Source of the DNA: Escarpia spicata
Taxonomy: Eukaryota; Annelida; Polychaeta; Sabellida; Siboglinidae
Reading direction: 5' to 3'
DNA: 64,000 nt
NCBI GenBank assembly: GCA_963995525.1
Contig: OZ023205.1
Coordinates: 58,730,000-58,793,999 of the forward strand
The translations under genes and the position numbers were made by a program. Shown piece by piece: positions 34,881 to 45,967 of the stretch. Each line of letters starts with the position of its first letter. The first letter of the stretch is position 1. The notes below the pieces were generated by a model. That model was not told the origin of the DNA and ran no database searches. It saw only the letters and a program-made list of their open reading frames with translations.

Positions 34881-35369
34881 GTAATCTTGAAAGTACTACA
34901 AACTACTTAATTTGATTTTTCTTGCATGAACATGGCAGTAGGTTCTCTCTTTAGAAATTTCAGATAAACTTTTTACTGAGTCCTATTGTTACGGTAGAAA
35001 ACGTCAATTATATGACAGTTGTGCCTTTTTGCTATTGGCATGAACTTTGAACTGTACTGATGTAGTAGTTTTACTGACATTTGACATTGTTCCAAACTTC
35101 CAAAATCCTTTATGAGCACCCATGCCTGCTGATTTTCTCTTCAGTGCTATATAGTGCTGAAGAGACAGGGGGAGTGAGAGAGAGGGAGGGAGGGATGGAG
35201 GGAATAAAGGAGGTAGGGAGGGAGGGAGGTAGAGGGAGGGAGAGAGACCGAGAAGGGGGAGGGAGGGAGGGAGGAAGGGAGATAGGGAGAACGAGAGAGA
35301 GAGAAAGAAATAGAGAGATCACTATATTCATCTGTATTTGTTTCTCAGAAATAGCATGGTGAATTAGCA

Positions 35370-35931
35370 AAACATAGAGGTGAGCCTGTAGCAACACTGC
35401 TAGTACATGACAGCCAACACATAGAGGTGAGCCTGTAGCAACACTGCAGGTACATGACAGCCAACACATAGAGGTGAGCCTGTAGCATCACTGCCAGTAC
35501 ATGACAGCCAACACATAGAGGTGAGCCTGTAGCAACACTGCCAGTACACAACAGCCAACACATAGAGGTGAGCCTGTAGCAACACTGCCAGTACACGACA
35601 GCCAACACATAGAGGTGAGCCTGTAGCAACACTGCCAGTAAACGACAGCCAACACAGAGGTGAGCCTGTAGCAACACTGCAGGTACATGACAGCGAACAC
35701 ATAGAGGTGAGCCTGTAGCAACACTGCAGGTACATGACAGCCAACACAAAGAGATGAGCCTGTAGCAACACTGCCATGACAGCCAACACATAGAGGTGAG
35801 CCTGTAGCAAAACTGCCAGTACACGACAGCCAACACATAGAGGTGAGCCTGTAGCAAAACTGCCAGTACATGACAGCCAACACATAGAGGTGAGCCTGTA
35901 GCAACACTGCAGTACGTGACAGCCAACACAT
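35370..35931 (-). repeat. 47-bp minisatellite block R-f
   Basis: About 12 units, matching R-a (offset about 19,543 bp). It is the array-edge block, as L-a is on the left, but is longer than L-a. Confidence 0.93.
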
Positions 35932-36163
35932 ATATATATTCATTCTGGTGATGGTACAGTAGCTTGTATTGCAAGAGAGCTTCAAATATAATCCTTTAAA
36001 GAGTTTTTCCCAGTTATCCCGGTTTTTACCACTACTTGGCATTTTTCCCAGGATGGGTTTTACCGGTATTTACCGCCCGGTATTTACCAGGGTGGTAAAA
36101 CGTGGCAACCTTGATTCATTTTCATACTGTAAACTTACAGGACCACTCTTAGAAGTTGGTGAG

Positions 36164-36397
36164 TTATCTATGTATTAACACGCTAACATTGGAGTCTTGT
36201 AAGTGTATCTCCTTCGAGACATCAAGGTCTACTCGCATCTTGCTATGTTCATATGTTGGCTTGAATGGCTTGTTTAGACCATTGGCCTCTGATCCACCAA
36301 TTAACGATGCATTTGAGAAAATACAACGATAGGTTTCGTTAGAGTTATTTTCTTTTATGTCTTTTATATGCATGACTTTCCGGATAGTCTTTTTCAT
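36164..36397 (-). CDS. 77-codon open frame, copy 8
   Basis: Uninterrupted; same as copy 3 (16621-16854). Function unknown. Confidence 0.3.
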   Translation of the reverse strand: MKKTIRKVMHIKDIKENNSNETYRCIFSNASLIGGSEANGLNKPFKPTYEHSKMRVDLDVSKEIHLQDSNVSVLIHR

Positions 36398-36553
36398 TCA
36401 ATTGAGTGGTGATTCACCAGATGACACCAATGTAAATTAGTGGTTTGTAGCTGCATCGGTGCGAGAGGGAGAGAGAGAGAGAGAGGGAGAATGAGAGAAA
36501 GAGAGAGGGAGTGAGAGAGAAGGAGGGAGGGACAGAGAGATGGATGGAAGGAG

Positions 36554-36590
<37 letters not shown>

Positions 36591-36866
36591 GGGAGAGTAA
36601 GAGGGGGGTAGGGAATAAAGGAGGGAGGGAGGGTTGGAGGTAGAGGGAGGGAGAGAAACCGAGAGGGGGGAGGGAGGGAGGGAGGGAGGGAGAACGAGAG
36701 AGAGAGAAAGAAATAGAGAGATCACTATATTCATATACTCGGCTGCTATATATCTATCAGAAATAGTCAATTATCATGTGGTTCAAAACCTTGTTAACTA
36801 GCAGTATATTATATTGTTTACACATCTGCTAGAACATCCACTCTTCTATAGAAAAACATGTTTGCC

Positions 36867-37363
36867 ACTCTTGGGAATATTGATAATATTACAATTTTTA
36901 AGCGATCTTGAGCAAGTTTTATGCCAGGCATACCCTTGCAACAAATTTGCCACCTTTAGGCAACGCAACTCTCTCATGGTTGTTCCTAGAGTTAATCTGG
37001 AACGGTATGGCCGACGCGCATTTTCATGTGCAGGTCCCACTCTCTGGAACTCTCTTCCACTAGAGCTAAGAAGTCAACATGACTCTGGATGTTTTAGGAG
37101 AGACCTGGAAACTTTTCTCTTTAATCAGACTTTTTCGTAATTGATTTTCTTTTTAAATACATACATGTACATCTTAATGTTATATATGGTCCACATAATA
37201 ATCAAAAAGTGTAGTTGTATTAGCATATGTACCACATGTATTGTAATATTATAACGACTTACGTAATATATATTCTTATTTCATGTTTTAGTTTGTAAAC
37301 ACCCCTGAATCTGCTTTGAAGAGACATGTTGTGTCTAAATAAATTTGATTTGATTTGATTTGG
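36867..37363 (+). mobile_element. 5'-truncated CR1/L2-type non-LTR retrotransposon, right copy
   Basis: Counterpart of 6979-7470. The frame reads RVNLERYGRRAFSCAGPTLW, then NSLPLELRS and a LETFLFNQTF end with TAA at 37138-37140, followed by about 200 bp of 3' UTR and a TTTGA short tandem repeat (37342-37361). It sits about 130 bp from the array edge, on the same strand as NOX. Confidence 0.85.
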
Positions 37364-37445
37364 ACAACTGAGCAAATATGTTACCAGTATATGATGGTTC
37401 CACACCACAGGTATGACTCTAGTGGATAACTCGGTAAACATCTTA

Positions 37446-37771
37446 AAGTAATGGTAAGTTCTTATATAGCAAGGTATCCAGTCCTTAGGACTGCTCAAAG
37501 CACTCTGCACTTTACTCCCTGGCAGACCTGTTATATCAAGCATCCTCGCAACTTCTCTATGAAGCATTCAGCCTCACTGCAATTAATGCGCAAAGACTAT
37601 TCATACACAAATATCTACCACTGTCTATAGCCAGATACTCATTCATACAGCTGAGTGAACTGGAGCAATATAGAGTGAACAAACTTTCCCAAGGCTCAAC
37701 ACAGCAGCACAGGATTCTAACCTGGGTTCTCTCGATTGAGGGTCCGATGCACTAGCCACGGTGACACTATG
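37446..37771 (-). mobile_element. tRNA-derived SINE, right-arm copy 2
   Basis: Reverse-complement counterpart of 6572-6898, with A- and B-box-like head at its 5' end (near 37771). Lies immediately upstream of a NOX exon, inside the presumed intron. Confidence 0.75.
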
Positions 37772-37820
37772 CTCTACTTCACTTATTAATAAAAATTTTG
37801 TATTTTATCATTATTTCCAG

Positions 37821-38013
37821 GCATGAGTTCTCCGTGCGGCCAGTTGAGATGAAACTCAAGAAGATCTACTTCTTCTGGTTGTGTCGAGACATTGGAGCCT
37901 TTGAGTGGTTCGGTGAGTTACTGAAGCAACTGGAAGACAGGATGACCGAAACAAACCACCCTGACTTCCTCGAATATCACATTCACCTCACAAGCGGCTG
38001 GTCTAACTCACAG
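37821..38013 (+). CDS. NOX: NADPH oxidase (NOX) exon, NADPH-binding domain, right copy
   Basis: 193-bp exon from an ATTATTTCCAG acceptor to a CAG/GTGAGT donor. After a split codon it reads HEFSVRPVEMKLKKIYFFWL, CRDIGAFEWFGELLKQLED and continues to HIHLTSGWSNSQ. This matches NOX2 around KKIYFYWLCRDTHAFEWF and its following YNIYLTGW, so the gene falls with NOX1/2/3 and not NOX5 or DUOX. The domain binds NADPH on the cytosolic side and feeds electrons to FAD. The exon before it (which should hold GVTPFASIL) was not found between the array and 37820; the nearest upstream same-strand candidates are HEKK segments, which do not match NOX. Confidence 0.92.
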
Positions 38014-38130
38014 GTGAGTTAGTATGGGATTTAAAGGTGTGACCTTTCCTCATTTATTAACTGTAGCAAAATGCACATCCTTCAGGTGGCGCTACATACA
38101 AGCACAAAAGAGAGTTTCCCAAAGTAAAAA

Positions 38131-38410
38131 AGTAATGGTAAGTACTTATAAACCGCAGTATCAAGTCCCCAGGACTGCTCAAAGTGCATTACACTTTACT
38201 GCCTGGCAGACCTGTTCAATCGAACATCATCTCGACTTCTCTGGGAAGCATTCAACCATGCTGCAATTAATGCGCGAAAACTATTCGTACACACATATCC
38301 ACCACTGTCTATAGCCAGGTACTCGTTCATCCAGCTGAGTGAACTGGAGCAATGTAGAGTGAATGAACTTGCCCAAGGTTCGGCACCGCAGCACAGGATT
38401 CTAACCCGGA
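38131..38410 (-). mobile_element. tRNA-derived SINE, right-arm copy 1 (head truncated)
   Basis: Counterpart of 6119-6400, inside the NOX intron 38014-39752. The deletion in the left arm begins in the exon and ends about 35 bp before this element. Confidence 0.7.
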
Positions 38411-39752
38411 TAGTATTCGTAATGGATGTTTGTTACGACTAATTTTTGCAGTGGTTTCTATGTTAGTTGTAAGTTATGCTTGACAATGACAATGAATATA
38501 GTTTATTCTGATCAATATGTACAAGAAATAATAGCAAAATAATAAACATCGTGAAGTATATATTGAGACATAATATATATACATAAACGTGAAGACATTC
38601 ATGGTGTAATTTTTTAACAAATGAAAACTACTAAATAACATAATAGTCAATATTTACATTTGTAAACAAGAAACTTACTTGATACAATGTTACTGTACTG
38701 ACCAGGGAGACTCTCACTAAGACCACAAGGGCGCTACTGTGAGAGCCACCCTTAAATATTATAATGTTGGATTCATCAATAAGTAATTGATTAATTAATA
38801 AGAGTTCAATTCAGAGCTAATATTCATATTCATCATTCTTATGACAAACTAAGAGAAAGAAACGAAGCAAAGATGTTGTGAATAATCTATTTACATGTGT
38901 CTAATTTCTGGCATGAACTCTAAAACAGGGAAGAACCTTTAACCCATGGTGAATTTTGAAGAAATAAAGACGTTACTTTATTTGTTGCTGGTATCTATAC
39001 AATCAGTGGATGATTTGGTTCACTCAGTCGTCATCTTGTGTGAGAATAAAAAAATGAAGATATGATGATATTCTTAATCGTTGGATGTCTGTATTGTCAA
39101 AACCGGCGAGGGTGGTAATTATTAACAGACGGTTCGCTGAATTGGTTGTCTTGAATGTGGAAAATCATGACAGTGTGGAACATTAAAGAGCTTTGCGGTT
39201 AAACCAACTGGCATCCATTAAATTGCCAAAAGAGTTGTATATAATCTGAATGTTTTCTTTACATTTTGCAGGTTGAAAATTCAAATTGCAAACAAAGTTT
39301 ATTAAATGTAATTAGGTGGATTGTGTATGTTCAACATAATTATTCTAGTCATAAAACATTATACACTGTGTTAATTAATATGAAAAACGAGGAACAGATG
39401 AGCTCCCTTTAATTTGATCCAAGGTTAATTCTTAAGACATTACTACAGTGGAACCTCCCTATTAAGATCACCCTCATGACTGGGCAAAAGTGTCCTGAAT
39501 AGCAAGGTGACCTTATTAGCGGGAGTAATTTCCTATACTTCGCTGTTATGGAAATAGTTTGGGACTGTCGTAGCGTGATCTTAATTGTGAGGTAGCTGTA
39601 TTACTGAGGTGACCATAAAGCGGGATTTAACAGTGTTTTTATGAGAACAAATTTAATCTACCAAACCTACTATTATGAATTTTAGTAGCAGTTTTCTTCA
39701 TTAGTAAATAACATGAAATAGGAATTATATAAAATGTTGGATGTGTTTCCAG
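38411..39752. other. NOX intron remainder, right arm
   Basis: AT-rich intronic sequence between two NOX exons, shared with 4776-6118 in reverse complement. No other gene or repeat is recognised. Confidence 0.6.
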
Positions 39753-39877
39753 GCATTGAGCATTGTGACACACGAAGCTGAAAGGGAAGACATTCTCACT
39801 GGACTGAGACAGAAGACACACTATGGCCGGCCCAACTGGGAACACGTCTTCAGAAACACTGCACAGGTGCATGCTGG
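39753..39877 (+). CDS. NOX: NADPH oxidase (NOX), penultimate exon, right copy
   Basis: 125-bp exon: TTTCCAG acceptor, ALSIVTHEAEREDILTGLRQ then KTHYGRPNWEHVFRNTAQVHAG, donor GTATGA. It begins in phase 0, continuing directly from the previous exon, and ends with two bases of a Gly codon completed by the first base of the last exon. An alternative donor (GTGCAT after GCACAG, 39867) would put the last exon out of frame. The GRPNW segment is conserved across NOX2-type proteins. Confidence 0.9.
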
Positions 39878-40565
39878 GTATGACGGCCATTTTCTTTAGA
39901 CTGCATTTTCACTGTGGAATTATCAATACATGGTTGCCAAACAAAAGAGGAAGGAAACATTTGACACACTGCTATGTTCTATGGATAATGCATGTCCAGG
40001 CATTACTGATTACAAAAACGGCTCTAACTGATAATGATAAACAGAAAAAATTTAATTTGTGTTACATTTCTACACCATCTTCAGCATTGTTAATAAATTA
40101 TAAATATTAATATACTTTTATAAATATAATATTCCCTTGAAAGCTCAATGCACTTTACATAAAATGCATGAAATATATTTTAAAAATTGTACATAGAAAA
40201 TGCATATATATGTCAATGTAAAGGTAAACAAAGTTGTTGAACACATTGTGTTGTTAAACCACACCAGTAGAAAAGTATGAATTAATGAGTACTCTTATTT
40301 GAATACATGTACATAGTTTTGTATAAATGGTGAAAGTTGTGGTTTAGTAGAAGATTAACATAGCAGGAAGAGCTTGTGTGTTCATAACGCTTTAAATTAT
40401 TTTGAAATGATACCACCAATAAACTCATAAAAAGTTAACTAATTTCCACAGATGCCTTTGGTTTCATACAGACCACGTGATCCATGTCAGGATCAAACTG
40501 GCATTACCTGAATAGTGTTGGTTTCTAGATGGACATCTCACAAAGAGCTTCATGTCTTCTTTCAG

Positions 40566-40692
40566 GACAAGAATTGGTGTCTTCTTCTGTGGCCCAAAGG
40601 CGCTCTCAGCTACTTTACACGCATTGAGCAATGAACACTCAAGTACTGATCCAACGTCGACACAGTTTGTGTACAATGAAGAGAACTTCTAA
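40566..40692 (+). CDS. NOX: NADPH oxidase (NOX), last coding exon, right copy
   Basis: Acceptor CTTCTTTCAG, one base of a split codon, then TRIGVFFCGPKALSATLHAL to VYNEENF and TAA at 40690-40692. CGP is the conserved NADPH-binding motif and the C-terminal Phe is characteristic of NOX proteins. With exons 37821-38013 and 39753-39877 it forms a continuous, undamaged C-terminal half of the NADPH-binding domain. No clear polyadenylation signal lies close after the stop; an AATAAA is seen near 41657. Confidence 0.9.
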
Positions 40693-42667
40693 CACATTCC
40701 AGATACGGCACACACAATTTACATTGGAATATATATTTTATTGTGTGCATACGAACGTTTTGGTATAACAATACGGTGCAGAGGAATAGGTTTAGATTAT
40801 GGACCATTTTCAATCAATCATTCGCCATTCCAGTTTGACGGGGTTATACGAATTGCTACTAAATACTATATTTAAAACAAAAAACTGTGCACCTATCATC
40901 AGTGGCGATATTTATGTGTAACAGGTTTATAAATGGTCATATTGCCTAAAGAGTGTAAGAATATTCAAGGATAAGGTATTTTTGTGATGTTACAGTTTTG
41001 TAACTGGTTTATATGGTCATACAGCCGAAATACAACAATTATTTTCTGTAGACATGCAGTGCAGCATTCGAATCTGAAAGCTATGGTGTGCGTTGATCAC
41101 CCTTAAGATGCGACCAAATCAAATATTTAGTGAAATATTTTAGACAAGAACGATAAGTTTTAACTATACTATTGTTTACATGGAAATGTTTAATTATTTG
41201 ATTGAGCTTTACACATGGTTTTAATGCCAATAGTGTTGTAACTTCATGCCTTCACTTCTGAAAATCTTGTTTCCATATATGGATTCACTTCTGAAAAGAA
41301 GGGTGCACTTCTATTAGGTAATGTTCTTATATTGGTACTAATTTATCTATGATATGTTTATGTCATGTGTTTACCTGGTCATATTATTAATACACATGTT
41401 AGAACAATGATAACGGAAGTGTAACTATTGCCATGATAAGTGCGTGTATAACAATACACATTTTGATAAGTTTATACTTTATTACTCAAGAGTGATGATA
41501 TACTGAAACCAAAGTTGAATGATATGCTGCAGGGATCAATTTACAGTGTAATTATGCATTTTATGAAAAGTGAAGGTTACTATGCTGATATTGCAGTTGT
41601 GATATCAGCATAGCAACATTGTTGTTATAATTGAATGATGGATAATGTATTTTCCAATAAATAGTCAAGAAGAAATTGCATTTAGTTGTTGAAAGTTGAT
41701 CATAGTCCTTGCTAGAGAAGAAAAACTGGTGTTTTGTTTGTTGTGAAATACTTGTATTATATATAATATATATATACGTTTGATTTTCCCAAAAATATGA
41801 ACGAACAGTAGTTAATATCTACTTGGTTTGTAACCTTTGTGCAAGCCTTACATGGAATAGAACAATGTACTGTGATTTATAGAAATTTGTTGAGTTTTTA
41901 GTTTCACATTAAAATAAATAACTTTTTTATTTTTAAAAATACGTCAGCATAGACTTGCACTGTAACATTTATGCCCCTGCATCTGTTCCAGCCCAACGGC
42001 ATGGAAAACTAAACCCTGTCAGGACCATTTAAAGATGATTAAACATTTCTTTTCATGGAGCATATACAAACGTACAACCCCCTCGGTATGACGCAGTAAA
42101 CCATCTACCCATCCAGAGGTTTAAACACGAAATTTGTGTTTATACAGCTGGATGAACTGGGGAAATTATCGTAGCTTGGACCATCAGCAAGTGGAGTCGA
42201 ACTCGGTTTAAAATGTCCAACGCATTTGCTCACATTTCAAAACGTTCTTTTCTTCCAGTCTCCCAAGTGAGTGCAGGTGTTGCTTATTTTTTCTTTGTGT
42301 TATTGTTACTATCCCGAAATGGATGAATATTTTACATCGTGGAGGCATTGCGTACGGAGTGAGCACTGAGTCTCAATAACTTTTTTTAAGTTACGTTAAA
42401 TGTTACAATCAATCTGTTAGAAAGTCATATTTAGTACCGCAGCCAATGGAGACCGGATTGAAGGTAAATGTGCATCTGGTGTTGCATCTACACGTATACA
42501 GGTTCAGATTGTAGATGGGAAGAAAGGGTATACATATATGTCTGGGGGGTTGGAGCTTGGCTGTGTGCCATCTAGAGCTGCGGTTGTTGGTTTAAAGTAA
42601 GCGTGCAGTATGTTAACACAAACAAGCCCAAACGAGGTTCTCAAGTTAGAGCTGAGCAACGAATGCA
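40693..42667. other. Right-arm sequence downstream of NOX
   Basis: AT-rich, shared with 1836-3833. It contains the conserved hairpin at 41580-41613 and a TA microsatellite near 41757-41776. No exon is seen. The inverted repeat ends at 42667. Confidence 0.6.
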
Positions 42668-43593
42668 GAGCCACCAGAGGTAGGGCTGAAGTCGTGGATG
42701 GTGCGGCCAGCTTACCGTCGTTGCACCACTTCTGATTGGTGAGGATTTCACGTTGCTTGGTCATATAAAAGAACACAAGGTGATGCTATGTTAATTGGTA
42801 GTATTGTGAAAAGAAGGAAAAGGGTCCAGAAATAAAGCCGTTCAACGTGGTAGGCCTAATAATTAAAACTAATGAACGCACGCGCCCTTTGCATACCCAA
42901 CAACTATTTCCAGCAAACATCAATTCAAGGGTACCGTAATCATGATTCAGCTCATTGGAACTACCAAACAATTCTCCGTTCACCTGGCGACAAGTTCACA
43001 GAAAAGACGCGTGAACACACGCGCGAAGATATACGATGTGAACTGTTAGCAGAAGACATATGAAAACGTGGAAATAGTGACTTCAAGACTAACTTATAAA
43101 ATAAATACGCTCAATTGCAACATAAAGTCAGGTTAACTATGTATTTTCGCTGTTTTTGTGTGTGGAGATTAGCAAACCTATACATTTTTGGAAACGCCAT
43201 GACATGAGGAACCCAAAAACCAATGTTTCCATTTGCATATAAGCACTTAAGGCGGCCATTTTTGATTGTCAAAAATGGCCGTCAAAATTAATTTCTCCAT
43301 ATCTTAATAACTGCGTCACCTGGAGCTATAATTTGTGTGTCTAGATATAGGTTCTAGGATCGAAGATTTAAAATTCATTACATTAATTTGGACTTCTCCG
43401 ACATTCACATCCGCCATTTTTAAAGATAGCGGTCGTTAATACAAATACGACATGAATACGTGGCGATCCAGAACCTTTCAAGAGGAGACACAGACCAGTC
43501 AGTAACAACAAAATACAGCATTTTATTTTTTATGATTCGTGACGTTTACGACAGTTCCACTTCTCCGTGACGCGTCGCACGTCGCTCCTCCTG
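42668..43593. other. Right flank, no gene recognised
   Basis: Unique DNA with no left-flank counterpart. AT-rich from about 43080 to 43560. No domain, RNA gene or clear repeat seen. Confidence 0.5.
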
Positions 43594-43798
43594 CTAGTCA
43601 TCATCGGCTTCGTCGTCCGTGTAGTCGATGTCACTGTCGTCGCTGTCGCTTGCGTTCACAGCGAATCTCGAGAAGATCTCGTCTTTGAAGAACGACATAT
43701 CGAGGGAGTCGGATGTGTACCATAGAGGTCGCTTGCCGGAGAATTGACGCCGCACCTGCACGCACGCGTAGGATACATGGACTTCTTCGGTGCGGAAT
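43594..43798 (-). CDS. Possible terminal exon with acidic C-terminus
   Basis: On the minus strand a CCACTCCTAG acceptor-like site precedes an open segment reading FRTEEVHVSYACVQVRRQFS and onward to a strongly acidic end (DSDDSDIDYTDDEADDD) and stop. The region is GC- and CpG-richer than its surroundings. Acidic tails are common in nuclear proteins and in some transposon-derived proteins, but I do not recognise the family. Upstream of the acceptor lies a retrotransposon fragment on the opposite strand, so any earlier exon must lie beyond it. Confidence 0.35.
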
Positions 43799-44250
43799 CT
43801 AGGAGTGGTCTTTGATAGTAACTTCAATTTTCGACAACAAATATATCTCAAACGAGTCGCTGCTATTTTGATCATATTCGTAATCTTCGCCGTATTCGCC
43901 GGTATAAGTCATTTTCTGTTGCTAAAACTATTACAACAGCGCTTGTTAGCAGCAGACTTGACTATTGCAATTCTCTCCTTTACAATATCGCTAGCAAGGA
44001 TATTACAAAACCTTCAAAATGACCACAGTTGTCTGGCAAGGGCAGTTACAAGATATCCATTTTTAAAGTCTGCATTGGCTTCCTGTACGATATCGTATAA
44101 TATTTAAGATCTGTACTATTATATACCAAACACTGTCCAGTAAGCAACCATCTTATTTGCATTCACTGCTTACTCCTGTATGCAAAATTTTGAGATTGAC
44201 CAATCCTTTTGTCTCGATGCGCCTCCGAGCTTGGTTTCCAAGGATTTAGG
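43790..44250 (+). mobile_element. Decayed CR1/Jockey-type reverse transcriptase fragment
   Basis: Pieces in shifting frames match the thumb and C-terminal part of CR1-like reverse transcriptases: VRNLGVVFDSNFNFRQQI, then SFSVAKTITTALVSSRLDYC with NSLLYNIASKDI, then ALHWLP-like and RIIFKICTIIYQTLSSKQPS with YLHSLLTP. Frameshifts separate the blocks and the catalytic YADD region is upstream of the break and absent. A dead 5'- and 3'-truncated copy. Confidence 0.8.
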
Positions 44251-44632
44251 TGCAATAGAAGTTATCTTATTATAACTATACATCAAAGATAAATGTGACC
44301 CGTCACAGCGAACCGGGTACTCAGTCGCACTGGCTTATTTAGCACACCAGTCAAACATAGCTGCAAGGCCATATTTAATAAATTATGTGATTCTGGCAGA
44401 AAACATACCTTATAGTGGAAATTCACAACAATCAACTCCAAAGCGAAGATTAATTTTGTCGGTGGAATTCGTGAGGTAATAAATGATACCTGGAATCAGT
44501 TTATTGGAGTTCATAAAAAATGGGACAAACAGAACTCGTACAATAACTTAGAGAATACGTTATAACAGACATGATATTTGAGGAAAACAGACGTGGAGAT
44601 CGTGGAAATCTGAAGAAAGTTCAACAAGCATA
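44251..44632. other. No feature recognised
   Basis: AT-rich sequence between a retrotransposon fragment and a GT-rich repeat. No coding or repeat structure seen. Confidence 0.5.
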
Positions 44633-44680
44633 ATGAAATACAAATATAAAACAAATATGCATAACATGCATGCATGCGTA

Positions 44681-44755
44681 GTGTGTGTGTGTGTGCGTGT
44701 GCGTGTGCGTGTACGTGTGCGTGTTCCAGTGTGTGTGTGTGTGTGTGTGTTACGT
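44681..44755 (+). repeat. Interrupted (GT)n/(GTGC)n microsatellite
   Basis: Alternating GT with GC and AC interruptions; potentially Z-DNA forming. Confidence 0.9.
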
Positions 44756-44793
44756 GTTACAGCACTCCTACAAATAGGAAGCTGGCCAACCAT

Positions 44794-44965
44794 GGTTTAT
44801 GTTACAAACCTTCATAAGAATGAGCGGGAGCCAATCATCGTCTACGTTACAAACCTTCATGACGATGAGCGGGAACCAACCATCGTTTATGTTACAAACC
44901 GTCATAAGAATGCGCGTGAGCCACCCATCGTCTGTGTTACAAACCTTCAGAAGGAGGAGCGGGTA
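44794..44965 (+). repeat. 45-bp tandem repeat, 4 copies, open in one frame
   Basis: GTTACAAACC recurs at 44801, 44846, 44891 and 44936. On the plus strand it encodes a 15-residue repeat like VYVTNLHKNEREPII. Between units several differences are third-position synonymous (GTT/GTC, TAT/TAC, GAG/GAA, CGG/CGT), which hints that this frame was once translated. The open frame extends from about 44633 to 45148 through the GT repeat and a GC-rich end. No domain recognised. Confidence 0.6.
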
Positions 44966-45294
44966 GTGCGTCATGTAGAAACCTTCCGGGTCGAGAGGGT
45001 TGTCGACACATACGGTCGCAAAGCTGTTCTGGCGCCACTCGTCCAGCCAGCCTACGTTACCCCTGATGCCTCTTGCCCGCGCCCTCGCGAATCGCGGGCG
45101 GCGGCACAGCAAGGGTTTCCGAGGCGCCGCGTCCTGCCTGGAATCTGAACACCCGAGAACACAAAGTCAGTATCCCGTGTCAATAAGACTTGTCAACTAT
45201 GCAGGTTTAACCGAGTCTACCCTCCATGCTCATGTTAAATACAGTGTGTGCGTACGTGCATGTGTGTGTGTGCGTGCGGGGATTCCCCATGAAT

Positions 45295-45723
45295 CTATGA
45301 ATCCCTCCCATCTTCCTCACACATCTGATCAACTAGTGCGTTGATTGCCAACCTCTTGCAGTATCTATATGTTGGCCCCTTCCTCCCATTACGGGCGAAA
45401 TTCCTGAGAGAATAATCTGATCGACTGTTGTCTTCTTTAACTTCCTCACTAACTGTTTGTACTTCTGTACTATCCCAGTTGTTCCCTCCCTGCAATGCCA
45501 TCTCTACCCTTTCAGCCACATGTTCTATCTTAGCCCCCGGTAAACAAACAAGGACGTCCTCCCCTTCGCTTAGTGTCTTATCCTTTTTTCTCAGAATAGA
45601 GTCGCCCATGAACACCCTCTCTTTTCTCAATGTGCCCTCAATCACTCTCTCAGAGTATTTCCTTCTCCGGTTTGCATCTGTCTGGTTGTAGTCTTGTTCC
45701 CCTGTCTTCTGCTCTCCTGTCAC
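45295..45723 (-). CDS. Retroelement ORF1-type protein fragment with SGNH (GDSI) motif
   Basis: Minus-strand frame of 142 codons containing RVFMGDSILRKKDKTL, then LVCLPGAKIEHVAERVEMAL, and later a RYCKRLAINALVDQMCEEDG segment. This order (GDS block, CLPGA-I block, then a YR-CRRMAINTLV-like end) matches the SGNH-hydrolase-like domain found in ORF1 of CR1-type retrotransposons and in related repeat-derived proteins. The usual VHVGTNN block between them is not seen, so the copy is diverged or deleted. The serine of GDS is present. It probably descends from a non-LTR element and not a host gene. Confidence 0.6.
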   Translation of the reverse strand: MTGEQKTGEQDYNQTDANRRRKYSERVIEGTLRKERVFMGDSILRKKDKTLSEGEDVLVCLPGAKIEHVAERVEMALQGGNNWDSTEVQTVSEEVKEDNSRSDYSLRNFARNGRKGPTYRYCKRLAINALVDQMCEEDGRDS

Positions 45724-45967
45724 AATCTCTTCCGTTCCATTCTTTCTTTACGCTGTTTCTCTTGTCACCTTTCCTTCTGTCATCTTTCCTCCCATTGCAT
45801 TTCCTCGTCTCCTCCCCGTCTCTGGTTGCTTGGTGACACGCAAATGACCACGTTTGGTCGGGCTTAGTGACATGAGTTCGCAAAGAACAGGTCTCACATT
45901 GGGCACATTACTTGCCAAGAGTACTAAGCTTACGTATACGAAGTTTCAAAGACATTTAAAATTTAAT

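Larger units (their letters stand above)
15378..36734 (-). repeat. Right half of ~4-kb higher-order repeat array (about 5.5 units, inverted)
   Basis: Six copies of the 77-codon segment, at minus-strand starts 16854, 20886, 24789, 28762, 32790 and 36397, give unit lengths of 4032, 3903, 3973, 4028 and 3607 bp. Between them, on the plus strand, the order is: 47-bp block, 77-codon segment (antisense), then three modules each with a purine tract and a HEKK exon-like segment in A-B-C order. The array ends at 36734 where the left one begins at 7597. Confidence 0.92.
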
